Source: Xenopus tropicalis
Taxonomy: Eukaryota > Chordata > Amphibia > Anura > Pipidae
Assembly: GCF_000004195.4 (NCBI RefSeq)
Contig: NC_030678.2
Location: forward strand, 63,760,378-63,824,377
Direction of reading: 5' to 3'
Length of the DNA: 64,000 nt
Part shown: in pieces, positions 22,701-33,132 of the stretch
How the letters are laid out: each line of letters begins with the position of its first letter
Position numbering within the stretch: the first letter of the stretch is position 1
Notes under the pieces: generated by a model
Seen by the model: only the letters and a program-made list of their open reading frames with translations
Told to the model about the DNA's origin: nothing
Databases searched by the model: none
Translations under genes and position numbers: made by a program

Positions 22701-25700
22701 TTTCAAGGAACGTTTACCCAAGTATTATGACACTTATGTTCTAACCTGTAAGTTGCTTTTGAATATCTGGGTGAGAGGTCCTCTTTAGGAGTGAGACAGC
22801 CTCTCTTGTGCCTCCCTTCTGACTTGTTTCAAGTTTATTTGCAGAATTTTTGAAAACTAGATTTCTTAGAGCTCCTGCTGTTGCTTGCTGCACATTTTCA
22901 TTGGGGCTTTGGAGAAGGTTAATTAGCTTAGATATTCCATTGCTCTGGTAAACCTAAAAATAATTAGGAAGTAATACAAAAATATTATTTTTATAACATT
23001 GCCACAGGAACCAGGGCAGACAAAGGCAACATAGATAGTATAACTTTAGGGAGGCCAGCAATATTTTCTGTTATTCAGTATAATATGTGGTCGGGGGGCC
23101 ATGAGAACAAAAAGACTCATGCTGGATTTAAAACAAAATGTTGTTAAGGCCAATGCCACACAGAGTGGATTCTCGGCCTGTGGATAAATGCATTGCAACA
23201 GCACCTTGATGTTTCCACATGGATTGCTCATTTTATACTGTATACAAGCAAATATCTGTTAAACATCAGAGATTTTTAACAATGATCTGATACCAGCAAC
23301 AGCTGTTATTCATTGCTCAGCACTTTTGCAAGTTGCATAAAATGTTTATTCTCTTTAATTTTCATTATAGTAGCAGGTTTAGACTTATAAGGGGTCTTTA
23401 TGCTTGTGCCACACATGCAAGTCAGTTTGTGAATATTGTCACAGTTTAACATACGCTCAATACTTTTGCCATGTTAATTGAGGGATAGTTTATCTTTTAG
23501 TATCTTTTAGTAATTGAGGGATAGTTTATCTTTTAGTATGATGTCTTTTTTCATTCTTTTTAATTTTCATTATAGTAAGCAGGTTTACACTTATAAATGC
23601 TCTTTAGGCTTGTGCCATACATGCATGCTTCCTTGTAAATATTATCAATCACAGACTCAATAGACACAAAGTTAGCTTTCAGTGCTCTGTGACGGTTTAG
23701 TGCTTCCTGTGTCTGCACATTCATTTTTTTTTGGCCTGTGTTTATGCTCAGGCTGACAGTCTCATGTGGCACTAGCCGTAAAAAGCAGTGTTGCACTACA
23801 GTGCTGGCTGGAAGAATGAATGGTTCATTCACTCCTCATCAGCTTGTTTAGCCTTTAAATCTGACTGATTAGAAGACTTGTACAGAAACCCACTCAGAGA
23901 TGCTCCAGTGACTTATACTCTGAACTGTTATTTTTTATCTCTCTAAACAACTGAGGGACCAGCTAATCAAGGCTTTCCTTTTAAATGAGACATATTGGAT
24001 AAATGGAAAACCCCTAATTTTGTAGGCAATTATGAACAATATATGGTGCTGGTTTCACTATAGGGGCTCCTTTATTGGAGCTCCCTATAAATTCTATCAG
24101 TTCTCTCAAATGAAGGGTGGGCGTGTCCTAACAGTCCCTGCCAGAAGCACAGCAGGAGGGGGATAGCCAATCACAACCTTACACTCACACAAGCAAAGAC
24201 AGGCTTCCGTTCCCTATCAGGTCAGCCTAGCTGCTGATTGGTTCCTATCCTATAGTGCAGTGTACTGAGAGCCGCCGGCTCCCCTGCACATCCAGAGAAT
24301 TCAGCCCGCAGGACGTGGAACAGAGGTGTGGGACTAGTGGGGTTTTGGTGGAATTTCTCAATAAATCATTTCAAAACACAACTTTTTTAAGTACAATCCT
24401 TCTATATTTAGAGGAGTATGTCTCCTTTAATAGACCCAATTCTAGTAATATAACTACTGATGCATGGGTCGCTCAGGATGAAATTCAAAAGAGACTTGAA
24501 CATGTAAAGGTCGAGGACCGAATGGTAATTTTCCCAGACTATTAAATGAGCATAGCTCTGTGATTGCCAAACCTCTTCACGTAATTTTTCAGTATTCATT
24601 GAGATCTGGCAAATTATTAATGTGGTTCCGTTATTCAAAAAGGGATCCCGTTCTCAGCCTGAAAACTATAGTTCTGTTAGTCTGACATCAGTGGTAGGAA
24701 TGCTTTTAAAAGGGGTAATAAGAGATAGGATACTTGAATACATTGAAAATCTCAATACTATAAGTTTGTGCCTGCATGGTTTTATGCATAAAACAGATAA
24801 ACTAGATAAATTAAATTGCCTTTTATGAGGAGGTGAGTGCAGAAACCTCGACGCTGGGATGGCAGTGGATACCATCTACTTGGACTTTGCTAAAGCATTT
24901 GATACAGTACTGCACAGAATCTTATTGATAAAATTGAAGAATATTGACCTAGAAAATAATATTTGTACTTGGATAGAGAACTGGCTGAAGGATATATTAC
25001 AAAGAGTGGTAAATGGAACATTTTCTAATTGGACCAGTGTTGTTAGTGGAGTACCGCAGGGGTCTGTCCTTGGTCCTTCGCTTTTTAACTTGTTTATTAA
25101 TGACCTGGAGGTGGGCATAGGAAGTACTGTTTCTATTTTTGCTGACAATAACTAAACTTTACAAAAGTATAAGTTCAATGCAGGATGCTGCCAACTTGCA
25201 GAGCGATTGGACAAAATTGAAAAGATGAGCAGCAAAATGGAAAATGAGGATCAATGTTGAAAAGTGCAAAGTACTATGGTAGAAATAATTTAATTGCAAG
25301 TTACACACTAAATAGCAGTGTGTTGGGGGTTTCCTTATTTGAAAAGGATCTGAGGATTTTTGTTGATAACAAGTTCTCTAATTCCAGGCAATGCCATTAA
25401 GTGGCAAAAAAAGCAAAAAAAAAGGGAGTAAAAACATAATTTTGTCTCTTTATAGGACTCTTGTAAGGCCTCACCTTGAGTATGCAGTGCAGTTTTGGGC
25501 TCAACTCCTTATAAAGATATTAATGAGCTGGAGAGAGTGTAGAGACGTGCAACTAAACTGGTACTGACACAGGTTGCAAATTGCTTAGCACATAACCCTT
25601 ACTCTCGTAAATATCTTTTTTTCACAGTTTTCTGTCATTTCTTCCTGAAATTTCAGCATTCATTACATTTTGAGGTGTGTATGATTTACCAGATTCTTGG

Positions 25701-28700
25701 CATTCTCATCCTGAAAACATGCATGTTGTATGTAATTAGCTCCTGACATCTGAAATTTGTCATCAGGGTATCCTAGTAGTTCCACTGCTCGATCTAAGGT
25801 CATACCCCCTGCATCAAATTCATCTCTTGTATCCATCCTGAGGGAACAAATGAAATATGTTAAATGTATTGTCTGTATGTTGAAATATAGCTTGTGAAAG
25901 AACAACAAAAGTGTTGTTAAAAACATTAAGGACAGATAAGTGATCTGTGCAAATATATGCTGAAAAGAAATGCACAATAAATTAATATAAGCAACAGGTA
26001 TTATTACTGTTATTATTATTATTATAATTCTTAACAGACATTTATATCAACAGATTCAGTGGCACTGTAAAATAGAAGGCTGTATACATCAAACAATTTC
26101 TATGTTTGATTATACAGCCGTCTGTATGCATCAAACATAGTCCATGTGTTATACAATGTCCATGTGTTATACAATGCTCAGCCCTGAAACCATTAGGATG
26201 TCCTGTGAACTTTATAAAGCAAAGGGCTCTGGCACATTATGATTTTCAGCACTAAATGTATTAGTAATTGAACTCCCCACAACAACTTACTTCCTCTTAG
26301 CAAAAAAGAGAATTGTCCTGGGAAACCCCACTGTTGCTGATCAAAATGGACAGTGACCCATAGCCCTAAATGAAATTGGAATTAGACAAGCACCCTTTGC
26401 TTACTTTGTATCCTTGCCTGTCTGGTCAAAAGATTGAACTCTAAATGTCAGCTACATAAAAGTTCCATGTTTAACAGTGTCAGTTTCCAAAGCCCAAAGT
26501 GACCCACACTGTCCTAGCAGTTGAAATGCAAAGATCCACTGGCAGAAACACAAACACTTAACAGTAATAATACAATGACTAACTCTGTCTAAGGGGTAGA
26601 ATTAGAATTACCGTAGTCCTTAGAACGGTACATATGTGTAGATGATTGTATAACTTATATTTTGTTTATAAAAATATATTGTTGACATATTCTCACCAGC
26701 TACCCCTACAAAAAGTTTCTTACCTGGATGGTACATTTATGGTCCCGTAATTGTCTTGTTTTGGAATATTGAAGTTTTGGAAGTTTGACTCATTTCTTTG
26801 TGCATTTGTGTAATAACAGTGCTGCTGCTGTTGCTGCTGCTGCTGCTGTTGCACAGTTGAAAGTGAAGATGGAGTTCGTGCTGGTGTCATGGGCCCTCGC
26901 TTCTTCTGCTGAGTGCTGTGGTAACTGTAAAAGCTGGAATTGTGAGCTCTTCCAGGACGTTGTTGCTGGTGGTGTTGGTTCTGCATTTGATTATACTGAT
27001 TCTGGCGTCTTAGTGTAGCCCTTACATCAGGTCCTGTCAGGTCTGGCTCGCTTCGGCTACTTTTAAGGGTTTGCTTGTAGTCAAAATCACTGCCTGGACT
27101 AAGAGGTGACGCATAAGACATGTGGCGGTGCTGACCCCAATTGTCTGCTTGACTATAAGAACTAAACCGTTGCTGGTCTCTTTTCAGAGTTCCATTGTAC
27201 TGAAAATGCAAAAGGGAAAACCAGATTGAATTTCCAGACATATGAATGAAAAAACAAAATTTTAATATTTCCATGAAAAACTAAAAGAAGATTTACATCC
27301 TATGTAGTAAAGAGTGTTTGTGCACAATGCCAACAATATTTCCTCTGGGAGACTATGTTTTCCGTTGTGTACAATTAATATATACTTTGCAGCCACCTTG
27401 TGACTCAACTGAGCCAAAAAATGATTGCACTATTTGATGTTTGCGACAGTGTGCAGTGAATGTAAGAAAATGCCTTCATGAAAAAGCAGTTACTTTGCAT
27501 GAAAATAGTTAACTGCACAATGAACATTACTGCATTGCGGATGCAAATTTTTATCTTACGTTGTGATTTTAAATTCTGTTTACATGTTTTATTAAATAAT
27601 TCCTTTAGGAGTGTAGTCATCCCTTCATAATATGACCCATCTATTAGCCCCGCAAAGAGCTAGACACTTCCTTACAGTAAAGGTTCCCTTGAGCTAGTGA
27701 AGCCCCACTAGTGATGTAACTTACACCCCCCCCAGTGATGAGGGAAGAGGAATTCTATAACCTGAAGCACAAAAATCTGAAATGAATGCCACCTCCTTAA
27801 TTCATCAGAGTATTTCTGGTTGGGGGATGGAGATATATATTCACATGGCTACCCCTTCCTACCTAGGTAATCCCTCATATAATGATCTCCATCTTATTTA
27901 ATTTTTGTAAAAATAAAAAATTAGTAGACACCTTTTCAAACTCTCTGGCACATAGCTTAGAATCATAGCCCAATTAGAGGATATTTTGTTTGTCTGCTTT
28001 TCTTATGTGTTACACAAAGCAGCACAAAAGGTAAAAGAGGAGCTCATTATGAAGCGTATTATGTGTCTACCATTAGGGATCAGAGTTAGTGACCATCTAG
28101 AAGGGATTCATGGGCCCAATTAGACTACTATTTTATTATTATTATAATTAGTAACATTTATTTATAAAGCGCCAACATATTCCGCAACGCTGTACAATAA
28201 GTGAGTTTCATACATTGGACATACAGTAACATATAAAGCAATCAATAACTGATACAAGAGGTGAAGAGAGCCCTGCCCAAAAGAGCTTACAATATACAAG
28301 GAGAAAGGGTTGAGACACACGGTGTGGGAATGGGCATGACCAGAGTTGTGAGAGGTGTGGCACAGGTTATTGCTTTTAGCAGCACACTGAGGTTATGTTA
28401 AACTAGATTAGGGTGAGCTTCTCTAAATAAATGCATTTTTAGAGATCTCTTGAAAGCAGAGAGATTGGGAGAAAGCACAACAGATTGTGGGAGCGAATTC
28501 CAGGGAAGGGGGGCAGCCCTTGCAAAGTCTTGAATGCGAGTGTGTGAGGAGGGAATGAGAGAGGAGTTGAGGAGCAGGTCAGTAGAGGAGCGTAACAACC
28601 GGGTTGGATGGTACCTAGAGATGAGTTCAGAGATGTAGGGTGGGGCAGAGTTATGAACTGCTTTGAATGTGAGAGTCATTAGCTTGAATTTTATCCTGGA

Positions 28701-31700
28701 TGGTAGAGGAAGCCAGTGCAGAGATTGGCAGAGTGGCACGGCAGAGGAGGAGCGGTTGGAGAGGTGAATGAGCCTGGCAGTAGTATTCATTATGGACTGG
28801 AGAGGGGACAGTCTTTGGAAGGGAAGGCCAATTAATAGGGAGTTTACAGTAGTCCATGCAAGATATTATAAGAGAGTGAATAAGAATTTTGGCAGCATCT
28901 TGGGTGATAAATGATTGTATTTTGGAAATATTTCTTAGGTAAAAGTGACATTATTTGATAAGTGACTGGATATGAGGAGTGAAGGACAGGGCAGAATCGA
29001 GGATTACCCCAAGGCACCGGGCCTGGGGAGATGGGGTGATAGTAGAATTGTTAACCTTTATAGATACCTCAGGAACAATGTGGCCGTTGGATGGGGGAAA
29101 GAGAACCAATTCAGTCTTAGAGAGGTTTAATTTAAGGTAACATTGGGACATCCAAGTGGAGATAGTGGACAGGCAGGAAGAGACACAAGTTAGAAGCTCT
29201 GGGTTGAGATTAGGAGAGGAAAGATAGATCTGAGCATCATCAGCATAGAGGTGGTACTGAAAGCCAAAAGAATTGATTAATTTGCCAATGAGGATGTATA
29301 TAGAGACAATAGTAAGGGGCCCAGGACAGAGCCTTGAGGAACCCGGACAGAAAGAGGCAAGGGAGAAGATGATGCTCCATTGTTAGAGACACTGAAGGAT
29401 CCATCTGAGAGATAAAATTAAAACCAGGATAAGGCAGTGTCACGAAGGCCAAGAGAGTGGAGAGACTGGAGGAGCAGATGGTGATCCACAGTGTCAAAAG
29501 CAGCTGAGAGATCGAGAAGTATTAGTAGCGAGTAGTGATTTTTGGCTTTAGCTAAACTATTTAGTTAAATTTGTGCCTCATGTTGTGGCACCTCATTTAG
29601 GATTACCTGATATCCTATTGAGTTAGCACTCTGATATTTGGAATATTGATTAGCATTATTGTTGTAGTTCATGTTGTTATAATCTGCCACTGTTTCATAC
29701 ATTGAACCTGAAATGAAGAAAAATGAAGTCAAAAGTACTGCAGTTTAATTTTTACCAGTTAGTAAAAAGCAAAAAACTCAGGAAAAAAAAGGTAAGGAGA
29801 ATAGTGATTATAGTATGACTAATCAATGTCAATTAACCAATCAGTCTGCATTCTGTATCTCTACAGTCATTGCCTCTTAGGTTCCTGATTGATGTTACAA
29901 TACCTTTGTACGAATATAGCACTCTTTATTAATGCAACAGAGAAGAGTTAAGAAAAAGGCATGCAAACAATGATGTTTGTACCATCTTTGCAATGTTGCA
30001 CTACAATGATGGTACAAACATCCCACATATAAACTACACAAATTGTTGGAATTGGACTTTCAATGTGGGCAGAGTCTGGCAATGCTGTAGCATGTTGCAC
30101 TGGGAGGCTGATCAGTAGTTAGAAATCTCATCAAACTTATTTTTATTGTAATAAAGTTGCATTTGCTGCATGCTTTAAACACTTTGGTGTACACTCTACT
30201 AAGAAACTGCGAAATATGGCATCCATTTGATGATGTAAATTTGCATTCATTATAAGCTTCACTGCCACCAAGTGGCTGTAATACTGTCTGTAGGAGGGGT
30301 TTGAACTTCTGCAGTACACCATGTTGGAACAGTCCGATGGATATTTCCAAACCAAATAACCAAAATAGGAAACACAAAACCATATTTAGTTTAACTATGG
30401 AAGCTTTTTTATCCTTTGTGTTTTTTTAATTAAGATTTTGTTTTTGGAATTTCTAGAACTATCTGACTTTTGATGTGTTCATTGACTCCAGCAAACAAAT
30501 AGCATATTTGAACTGAAAGAAACACAATCATAATAAAAAAAAGCAAACAATTAAAAAGCACAAAAGAATGAAGACCAGTTAAAAATCCCGGGATAGTGAA
30601 CCTTTTCTATAATGAAGAAACTTTCTAGGGTACAATGTGGGAGGCTTGGCATATGTGCATTAAAAAACACACACAAAATGTAATTTTCCCTTTTTTGCCA
30701 ACCCTGTGTAAAAATCAGCAGTTAAACCCAATGTGTGCATAAACAATGATTTAGTTACATGTCACCAGGAGGGGGGCAGGCCAAAAAGCAAAGCCCTTTA
30801 AGGAGAAATCATAGGGCCATTGTACAGTAGGGTTAATTTAATATTACCAGTGCATAGGTCTAGTGCATAAATAGGCCTTTTTATATGGCATTTCAATGGC
30901 TAATAATAATAATGGTAACATTATACAAAAATAGATGATTTACAAACTGTAAGGCAGGGAGCAAAGTGCAAAAAACAGGTGCAGATCACTGTGTTTTTGG
31001 GTTTTTTTTTTTTTTTTGCATTTTGCACCTTGCCTCAAAGTGAGCTACCACAGATGTGCACAATACCTGAGTTTCTGTGATGAATGCTAGCAGAGATGCA
31101 GGTGGTGTAGGCACTCAGGTGTTCCCCATGTGTACCCCTAGCTTGTGCATCATTCACATGCTCAAGTTAAGAAGAAGCAGTTGTATTCAGCAAAAAGTAC
31201 AAGGAGCCAACTGGGCCCAAATTCCCTGCCACGCACTAAGGGGAGAGATTTTGTGACAGTGGTACATAATTGAACCCATTTGAATGCAAGATTATTGTTG
31301 CAAAGAAAGTTAATGTTCATAAAAAGGGATTTGCTTAACTATTCAAATTTAATTCTTTGTATTTATAAATCATTTGCTATTGTGCAGGATACTAAAGGCT
31401 GCTAAAAAGGCTTGGACTGCTGCGCTTGATGAATTGTTGTCTTGATTTTTTAACATGAAACAGGACCTTGTGAGCTTAGGGTAATAATAATAAGAGTGTA
31501 TATGTGTGCAATATACATATATGAAGCAGTAAACTAGCCTTGGCTGAAAAAAACATTAAAAAGAAGGACATTACCAGGTGTACAATATAGCTCCTACATT
31601 AATAAAAATATGTATATTTTGTATATGGATGTGGAAAGAAAATGTTATCATCTTATTTTTAATAAGGTGACAGAAAACTGATATGGTACCAGTTTTTAAA

Positions 31701-32146
31701 AATGGATACGATCAAAACTATTGATACTGGGAAAACAATTAAAAGTCTAAAGATAATATTATTAGGTTTTAAAATGTACAGTCTAATTGTTTTCTTATTG
31801 CACCTATAATTCCCTTTTCTGTCCCTTTTACCTTCAATAAGTCTTTGTTATTATTACCTAACATGTTTAGCTGTTATTTATTGCCAACATATTTTACAGC
31901 ACTTTACAGAGATTATATATGTCCACATTTGTTACTTATTAACTTACTTTTGTAACCTGGACTTGAAGTTGAACTCCTCGACTTATGCCTTTTAACAGTC
32001 ATCATGACTTGTTCCTTGACGCGCTGATCCCCAGACACACCACCACGCAGACATTTGTCTGAAGGAACAGCCAGCGAGGACTCATTTGGCCACAGAAAGA
32101 CTTCTGATGCGAGAGCAGTTTTCAATGGTGACGGTGAAGCCAGCAT
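13743..32146 (-). CDS. pkp1: Plakophilin 1 (desmosomal armadillo protein), 13 coding exons
   Basis: Plakophilin 1 binds desmoplakin and desmosomal cadherins at the cell-cell plaque of epithelia and also occurs in the nucleus. The join of 32146-31948, 29707-29607, 27199-26724, 25837-25690, 22953-22746, 22129-21952, 20591-20477, 20329-20171, 18170-17994, 17869-17716, 17623-17437, 16561-16477 and 13796-13743 is 2241 nt, or 746 residues plus stop, close to the human isoforms (726 and 747). The head region (1 to about 260) has [35 protein letters not shown] and SSRSEPDL, all as in PKP1, plus a polyglutamine run at 217-226. Armadillo repeats follow, with [43 protein letters not shown] and [16 protein letters not shown]. 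Every intron has AG/GT ends and phases agree. PKP2 and PKP3 fit less well. Only the last exon is uncertain. Confidence 0.96.
13810..15198. other. pkp1 intron 12, no feature seen
   Basis: AT-rich intron DNA between exon 13 and the MITE at 15199. No convincing exon or repeat was recognised. Confidence 0.5.
15199..15514. repeat. CAGGTATGG-type foldback MITE in pkp1 intron 12
   Basis: The left end is decayed (TGCGATCTATAATCTGGAAA) and the right end is GGTCCCATACCTG. The internal ATCCTATTGGGTTTATTTAA matches other copies. Confidence 0.8.
15515..16476. other. pkp1 intron 12, no feature seen
   Basis: Contains an (A)17 run at about 15945-15960 and a short ATT run near 15810, but no recognised element. 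Confidence 0.5.
16477..16561 (-). CDS. pkp1: pkp1 exon 12
   Basis: 85 nt, encoding (G)[19 protein letters not shown] and on to GFLKQ, homologous to human SPKAAEAARLLLSDMW and ELQGVLRQ. Acceptor CATTCCCATTCAG; donor CAG|GTACGT. It is the last well conserved armadillo segment. Confidence 0.95.
17437..17623 (-). CDS. pkp1: pkp1 exon 11
   Basis: 187 nt. Reads [18 protein letters not shown], then [20 protein letters not shown] and ends at MCKSG split by the intron. [12 protein letters not shown] is identical to mammalian PKP1. Acceptor TTTCTCCTAG, donor G|GTAAGT. Confidence 0.97.
17716..17869 (-). CDS. pkp1: pkp1 exon 10
   Basis: 154 nt. Reads [40 protein letters not shown] and [10 protein letters not shown]; the armadillo repeat is strongly conserved. 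Acceptor TTCGCCTGCAG, donor GG|GTAAAA. Confidence 0.97.
17994..18170 (-). CDS. pkp1: pkp1 exon 9
   Basis: 177 nt, phase 0 at both ends. Reads [20 protein letters not shown] through [20 protein letters not shown] to [19 protein letters not shown] and the [15 protein letters not shown] block are PKP1 hallmarks. Confidence 0.97.
18240..18940. other. pkp1 intron 8, right-hand part of unassigned DNA
   Basis: No recognised element. The ORF at 18503-18838 has no domain or splice support. Confidence 0.5.
18940..19565 (+). repeat. CR1-type LINE reverse transcriptase fragment
   Basis: Decayed + strand copy matching the LINE at 24950-25560: TGGATAGAGAACTGACTGAA, TGGACCAGTGTTGTTAATGG, CTTTTGCTTTTTCAATTG, and later TATGCACTTGGGTAGATATA and TAGATCCTTCGTAAGACCTC. 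It lies antisense in pkp1 intron 8. Confidence 0.75.
19566..20160. other. pkp1 intron 8, no feature seen
   Basis: No exon or repeat family was recognised in this part of the intron. Confidence 0.5.
20171..20329 (-). CDS. pkp1: pkp1 exon 8
   Basis: 159 nt, phase 0. Reads [20 protein letters not shown] through [14 protein letters not shown], matching the human SVENCMCVLHNLSYRLDAEV and STGCFSNKS segment around the insert in the armadillo domain. Confidence 0.97.
20477..20591 (-). CDS. pkp1: pkp1 exon 7
   Basis: 115 nt. Reads (R)[30 protein letters not shown] and CPDDK. Human has NLSSADAGRQTMRNYSGLID. Acceptor TAAATTTTTCAG, donor AAG|GTAATA. Confidence 0.97.
20748..21020. repeat. AGGCCCGGAT-type MITE in pkp1 intron 6
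   Basis: Left end CCAGGCCCGGATATGTGG, then GGCCCGGGCCTAGGGCAG and GGGGCGGCATG; right end GAGAAATCTGGCCCTAAT. Same family as 629-950 and 33133-33455. The inside is more GC-rich than the intron. Confidence 0.75.
21021..21951. other. pkp1 intron 6, mostly unassigned
   Basis: The stretch near 21290-21410 (TTTGTGAATATTGTCAATCA) resembles repeats at 23400-23660. Nothing else was recognised. Confidence 0.45.
21952..22129 (-). CDS. pkp1: pkp1 exon 6
   Basis: 178 nt. Reads [34 protein letters not shown] and [14 protein letters not shown]. Human PKP1 has LLWNLSSTDELKEEL and [14 protein letters not shown]. Donor AAG|GTGAAA. Confidence 0.97.
22746..22953 (-). CDS. pkp1: pkp1 exon 5
   Basis: 208 nt. 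Reads [59 protein letters not shown] and DIQKQLTG, the first armadillo repeats. Donor ACAG|GTTAGA is weaker than the others. Confidence 0.97.
22960..23975. repeat. pkp1 intron 4 with a small tandem duplication
   Basis: TTTTAATTTTCATTATAGTA and GGCTTGTGCCATACATGCA-type text occurs twice (about 23350-23450 and 23555-23660). A 28-nt piece around TTGAGGGATAGTTTATCTTT is repeated at 23476-23537. The ORF at 23560-23832 lies in this repeat. Confidence 0.5.
23976..24431. repeat. T2-type MITE
   Basis: The left end TTTTAAATGAGACATATTGG and right end GGAGTATGTCTCCTTTAA are inverted repeats. It adjoins the CR1 fragment that begins at 24432. Confidence 0.65.
24432..25570 (+). mobile_element. CR1-type LINE reverse transcriptase fragment
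   Basis: The + strand encodes, with frame breaks, non-LTR reverse transcriptase text: [52 protein letters not shown] and [20 protein letters not shown] followed by NDLE and a degraded FADN (usually FADD) site. Then comes [20 protein letters not shown] text from 25440 to 25510. Many stops show it is dead. It lies antisense in pkp1 intron 4, about 120 bp from exon 4. Confidence 0.85.
25690..25837 (-). CDS. pkp1: pkp1 exon 4
   Basis: 148 nt. Reads (R)[20 protein letters not shown], then [20 protein letters not shown] and DENAKNL. Human PKP1 has IQHTCFQDESAK. Acceptor TGTTCCCTCAG, donor CTG|GTAAAT. Confidence 0.97.
25980..26715. other. pkp1 intron 3, no gene feature
   Basis: Has a short ATT run at 26008-26025 and a local palindrome near 26080-26135 (CTGTATACATCAAAC and TGTTTGATTATACAG). 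Nothing else was recognised. Confidence 0.5.
26724..27199 (-). CDS. pkp1: pkp1 exon 3, head domain with polyglutamine
   Basis: 476 nt, the largest exon, encoding residues 101 to 259. It starts [19 protein letters not shown], has SSRSEPDL at 147-154, a Gln/Asn-rich stretch at 166-180, basic [16 protein letters not shown], then ten glutamines (217-226) from CAG/CAA codons. SRSEPDL and YNGTLKR are shared with mammalian PKP1; the glutamine run is not in the human protein as I recall it. Confidence 0.97.
27205..28130. other. pkp1 intron 2, no feature seen
   Basis: No exon or recognised repeat left of the LINE that ends at about 28133. The ORF at 27405-27620 has no support. Confidence 0.5.
28133..29565 (-). 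mobile_element. L2-like LINE, 5' truncated, in pkp1 intron 2
   Basis: The - strand encodes non-LTR reverse transcriptase from [20 protein letters not shown] (near 29500) to the C terminus ([20 protein letters not shown], then [18 protein letters not shown] and [10 protein letters not shown]), with several frame breaks. The 3' end has TTTATAAAGCGCCAACATAT followed by an ATT-rich run, a typical L2/CR1-group tail. It is in the same orientation as pkp1 and begins about 40 nt beyond the exon 2 donor. Confidence 0.88.
29607..29707 (-). CDS. pkp1: pkp1 exon 2
   Basis: 101 nt, joined phase 1 to phase 0. Reads (S)[20 protein letters not shown] and [13 protein letters not shown]; human has SMYDGLADNYNY and YYSKFQAGNGSWGY. 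Acceptor TTCATTTCAG, donor CAG|GTAATC. Confidence 0.93.
29710..31865. other. pkp1 intron 1, no gene feature
   Basis: AT-rich. Has a T tract at 31000-31017 and near-palindromic text around 30960-31035 (AAGTGCAAAAAAC..TTGCATTTTGCACCTTG). The ORFs at 30060-30383 lack support. Confidence 0.5.
31866..31915 (-). repeat. Short L2-like LINE 3' remnant next to the exon 1 donor
   Basis: TTTATTGCCAACATATTTTACAG and the following CACTTTACAGAG resemble the 3' end of the LINE at 28133-28200. It ends about 30 nt from the exon 1 splice donor. Confidence 0.5.
31948..32146 (-). CDS. pkp1: pkp1 exon 1 with start codon
   Basis: 199 nt from ATG (32146-32144) to the donor AAAA|GTAAGT. Reads [20 protein letters not shown], then SLAVPSDKC and [20 protein letters not shown]. 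Human starts [16 protein letters not shown] and has [19 protein letters not shown], so this ATG is the likely start. The purine at -3 was not used to decide; it is the only ATG aligning with the family start. Confidence 0.95.
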
Positions 32147-32330
32147 TGTGGAAGCGTTATCTTCGTGCTTATGAATAAGGAGTTATATTTTTCTAGTAAA
32201 TTTACTGAAGAAATAATAACACTTAAAGACAATATGGATGTGATGCTCCTCTTTGCAATGTACGTTCCTACTCCTGTTCTAATGCTGTTCACAAGTGTGG
32301 AGATAGTACAGGTTTAGGAAGGCGTCTTCC

Positions 32331-32375
32331 AGACACACCTTAGTGCTGACTAAAGCCAAGCAAGACACACCTTAG
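32331..32375. promoter_or_regulatory. Direct repeat AGACACACCTTAG upstream of pkp1
   Basis: The 13-mer AGACACACCTTAG occurs at 32331-32343 and 32363-32375, about 185-230 nt upstream of the pkp1 start codon. On the - strand it reads CTAAGGTGTGTCT, whose AGGTGTG core resembles T-box half-sites. No TATA box was identified. A regulatory role is inference. Confidence 0.3.
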
Positions 32376-32399
32376 CTGGAGATTAACCTTTCCATTGCC

Positions 32400-33130
32400 A
32401 GTGCACTAAATCCAAAAAGCGTATATGCTGTCAGTTAAAATTCTTATTAAAACTGAATGGATTCATTTTTGGAGTTTAGCCCAGATATAAATGGAGATGT
32501 TACAAAATTACAGATCCATATTCTATTCTTGTGACTTCTCCTCACAGTAATAAAGTGGAATCTCTTGCAGGCAGATAATTGTGATTATGCAACAAGTGTT
32601 AACATGTTATTATTTGAAACATATTGCTTGGCTTCTTGTAAAGATAAGATTCACGCTCACAGACACATGTATGAGTAGTGGTTTTGTCATTCAGGCAGAC
32701 ATAATCACACACCCATCAAACACATCATAAAACATAATCCTCCTTCTTCCAGTTTTGCAGGGTATTAAATCAGAAAGATGAGCATAGGGAAATTGATCAA
32801 GGTCTACAGGAATAAGATACATAAGAAAAAGACTGATTTATCTGTTCCGGTTTGTTATCAAAGTACTTCTAATTTATTCAGACACCTACCATATCATAGT
32901 GATTTCATTAATTTCAGTCATCTCACTGCAAGATGTAGATTTACCATGGCAATGCTGCTAACTTGCAGACTTGCTGGGAATGACAACCACATTCTTTGTA
33001 TCTTTTATGTATGGTCATAGAGTGTACACAAATATATTGCATGTATACTTATTATTCAGTATTTGTCCTGTTCACACAGTTTTTAAAATATATTCTAAAC
33101 ATTTAAATATTTTTTCTACAAGGCCTACAA
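32400..33130. other. pkp1 upstream DNA, no feature seen
   Basis: Probable promoter-distal region. No CpG-rich promoter or exon was seen. The ORF at 32778-33020 has no support. Confidence 0.45.
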
Positions 33131-33132
33131 TC

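Noticed and set aside
26785..27018. + strand ORF with an alanine run
   Set aside because: It is the antisense shadow of the CAG/CAA codons in pkp1 exon 3.
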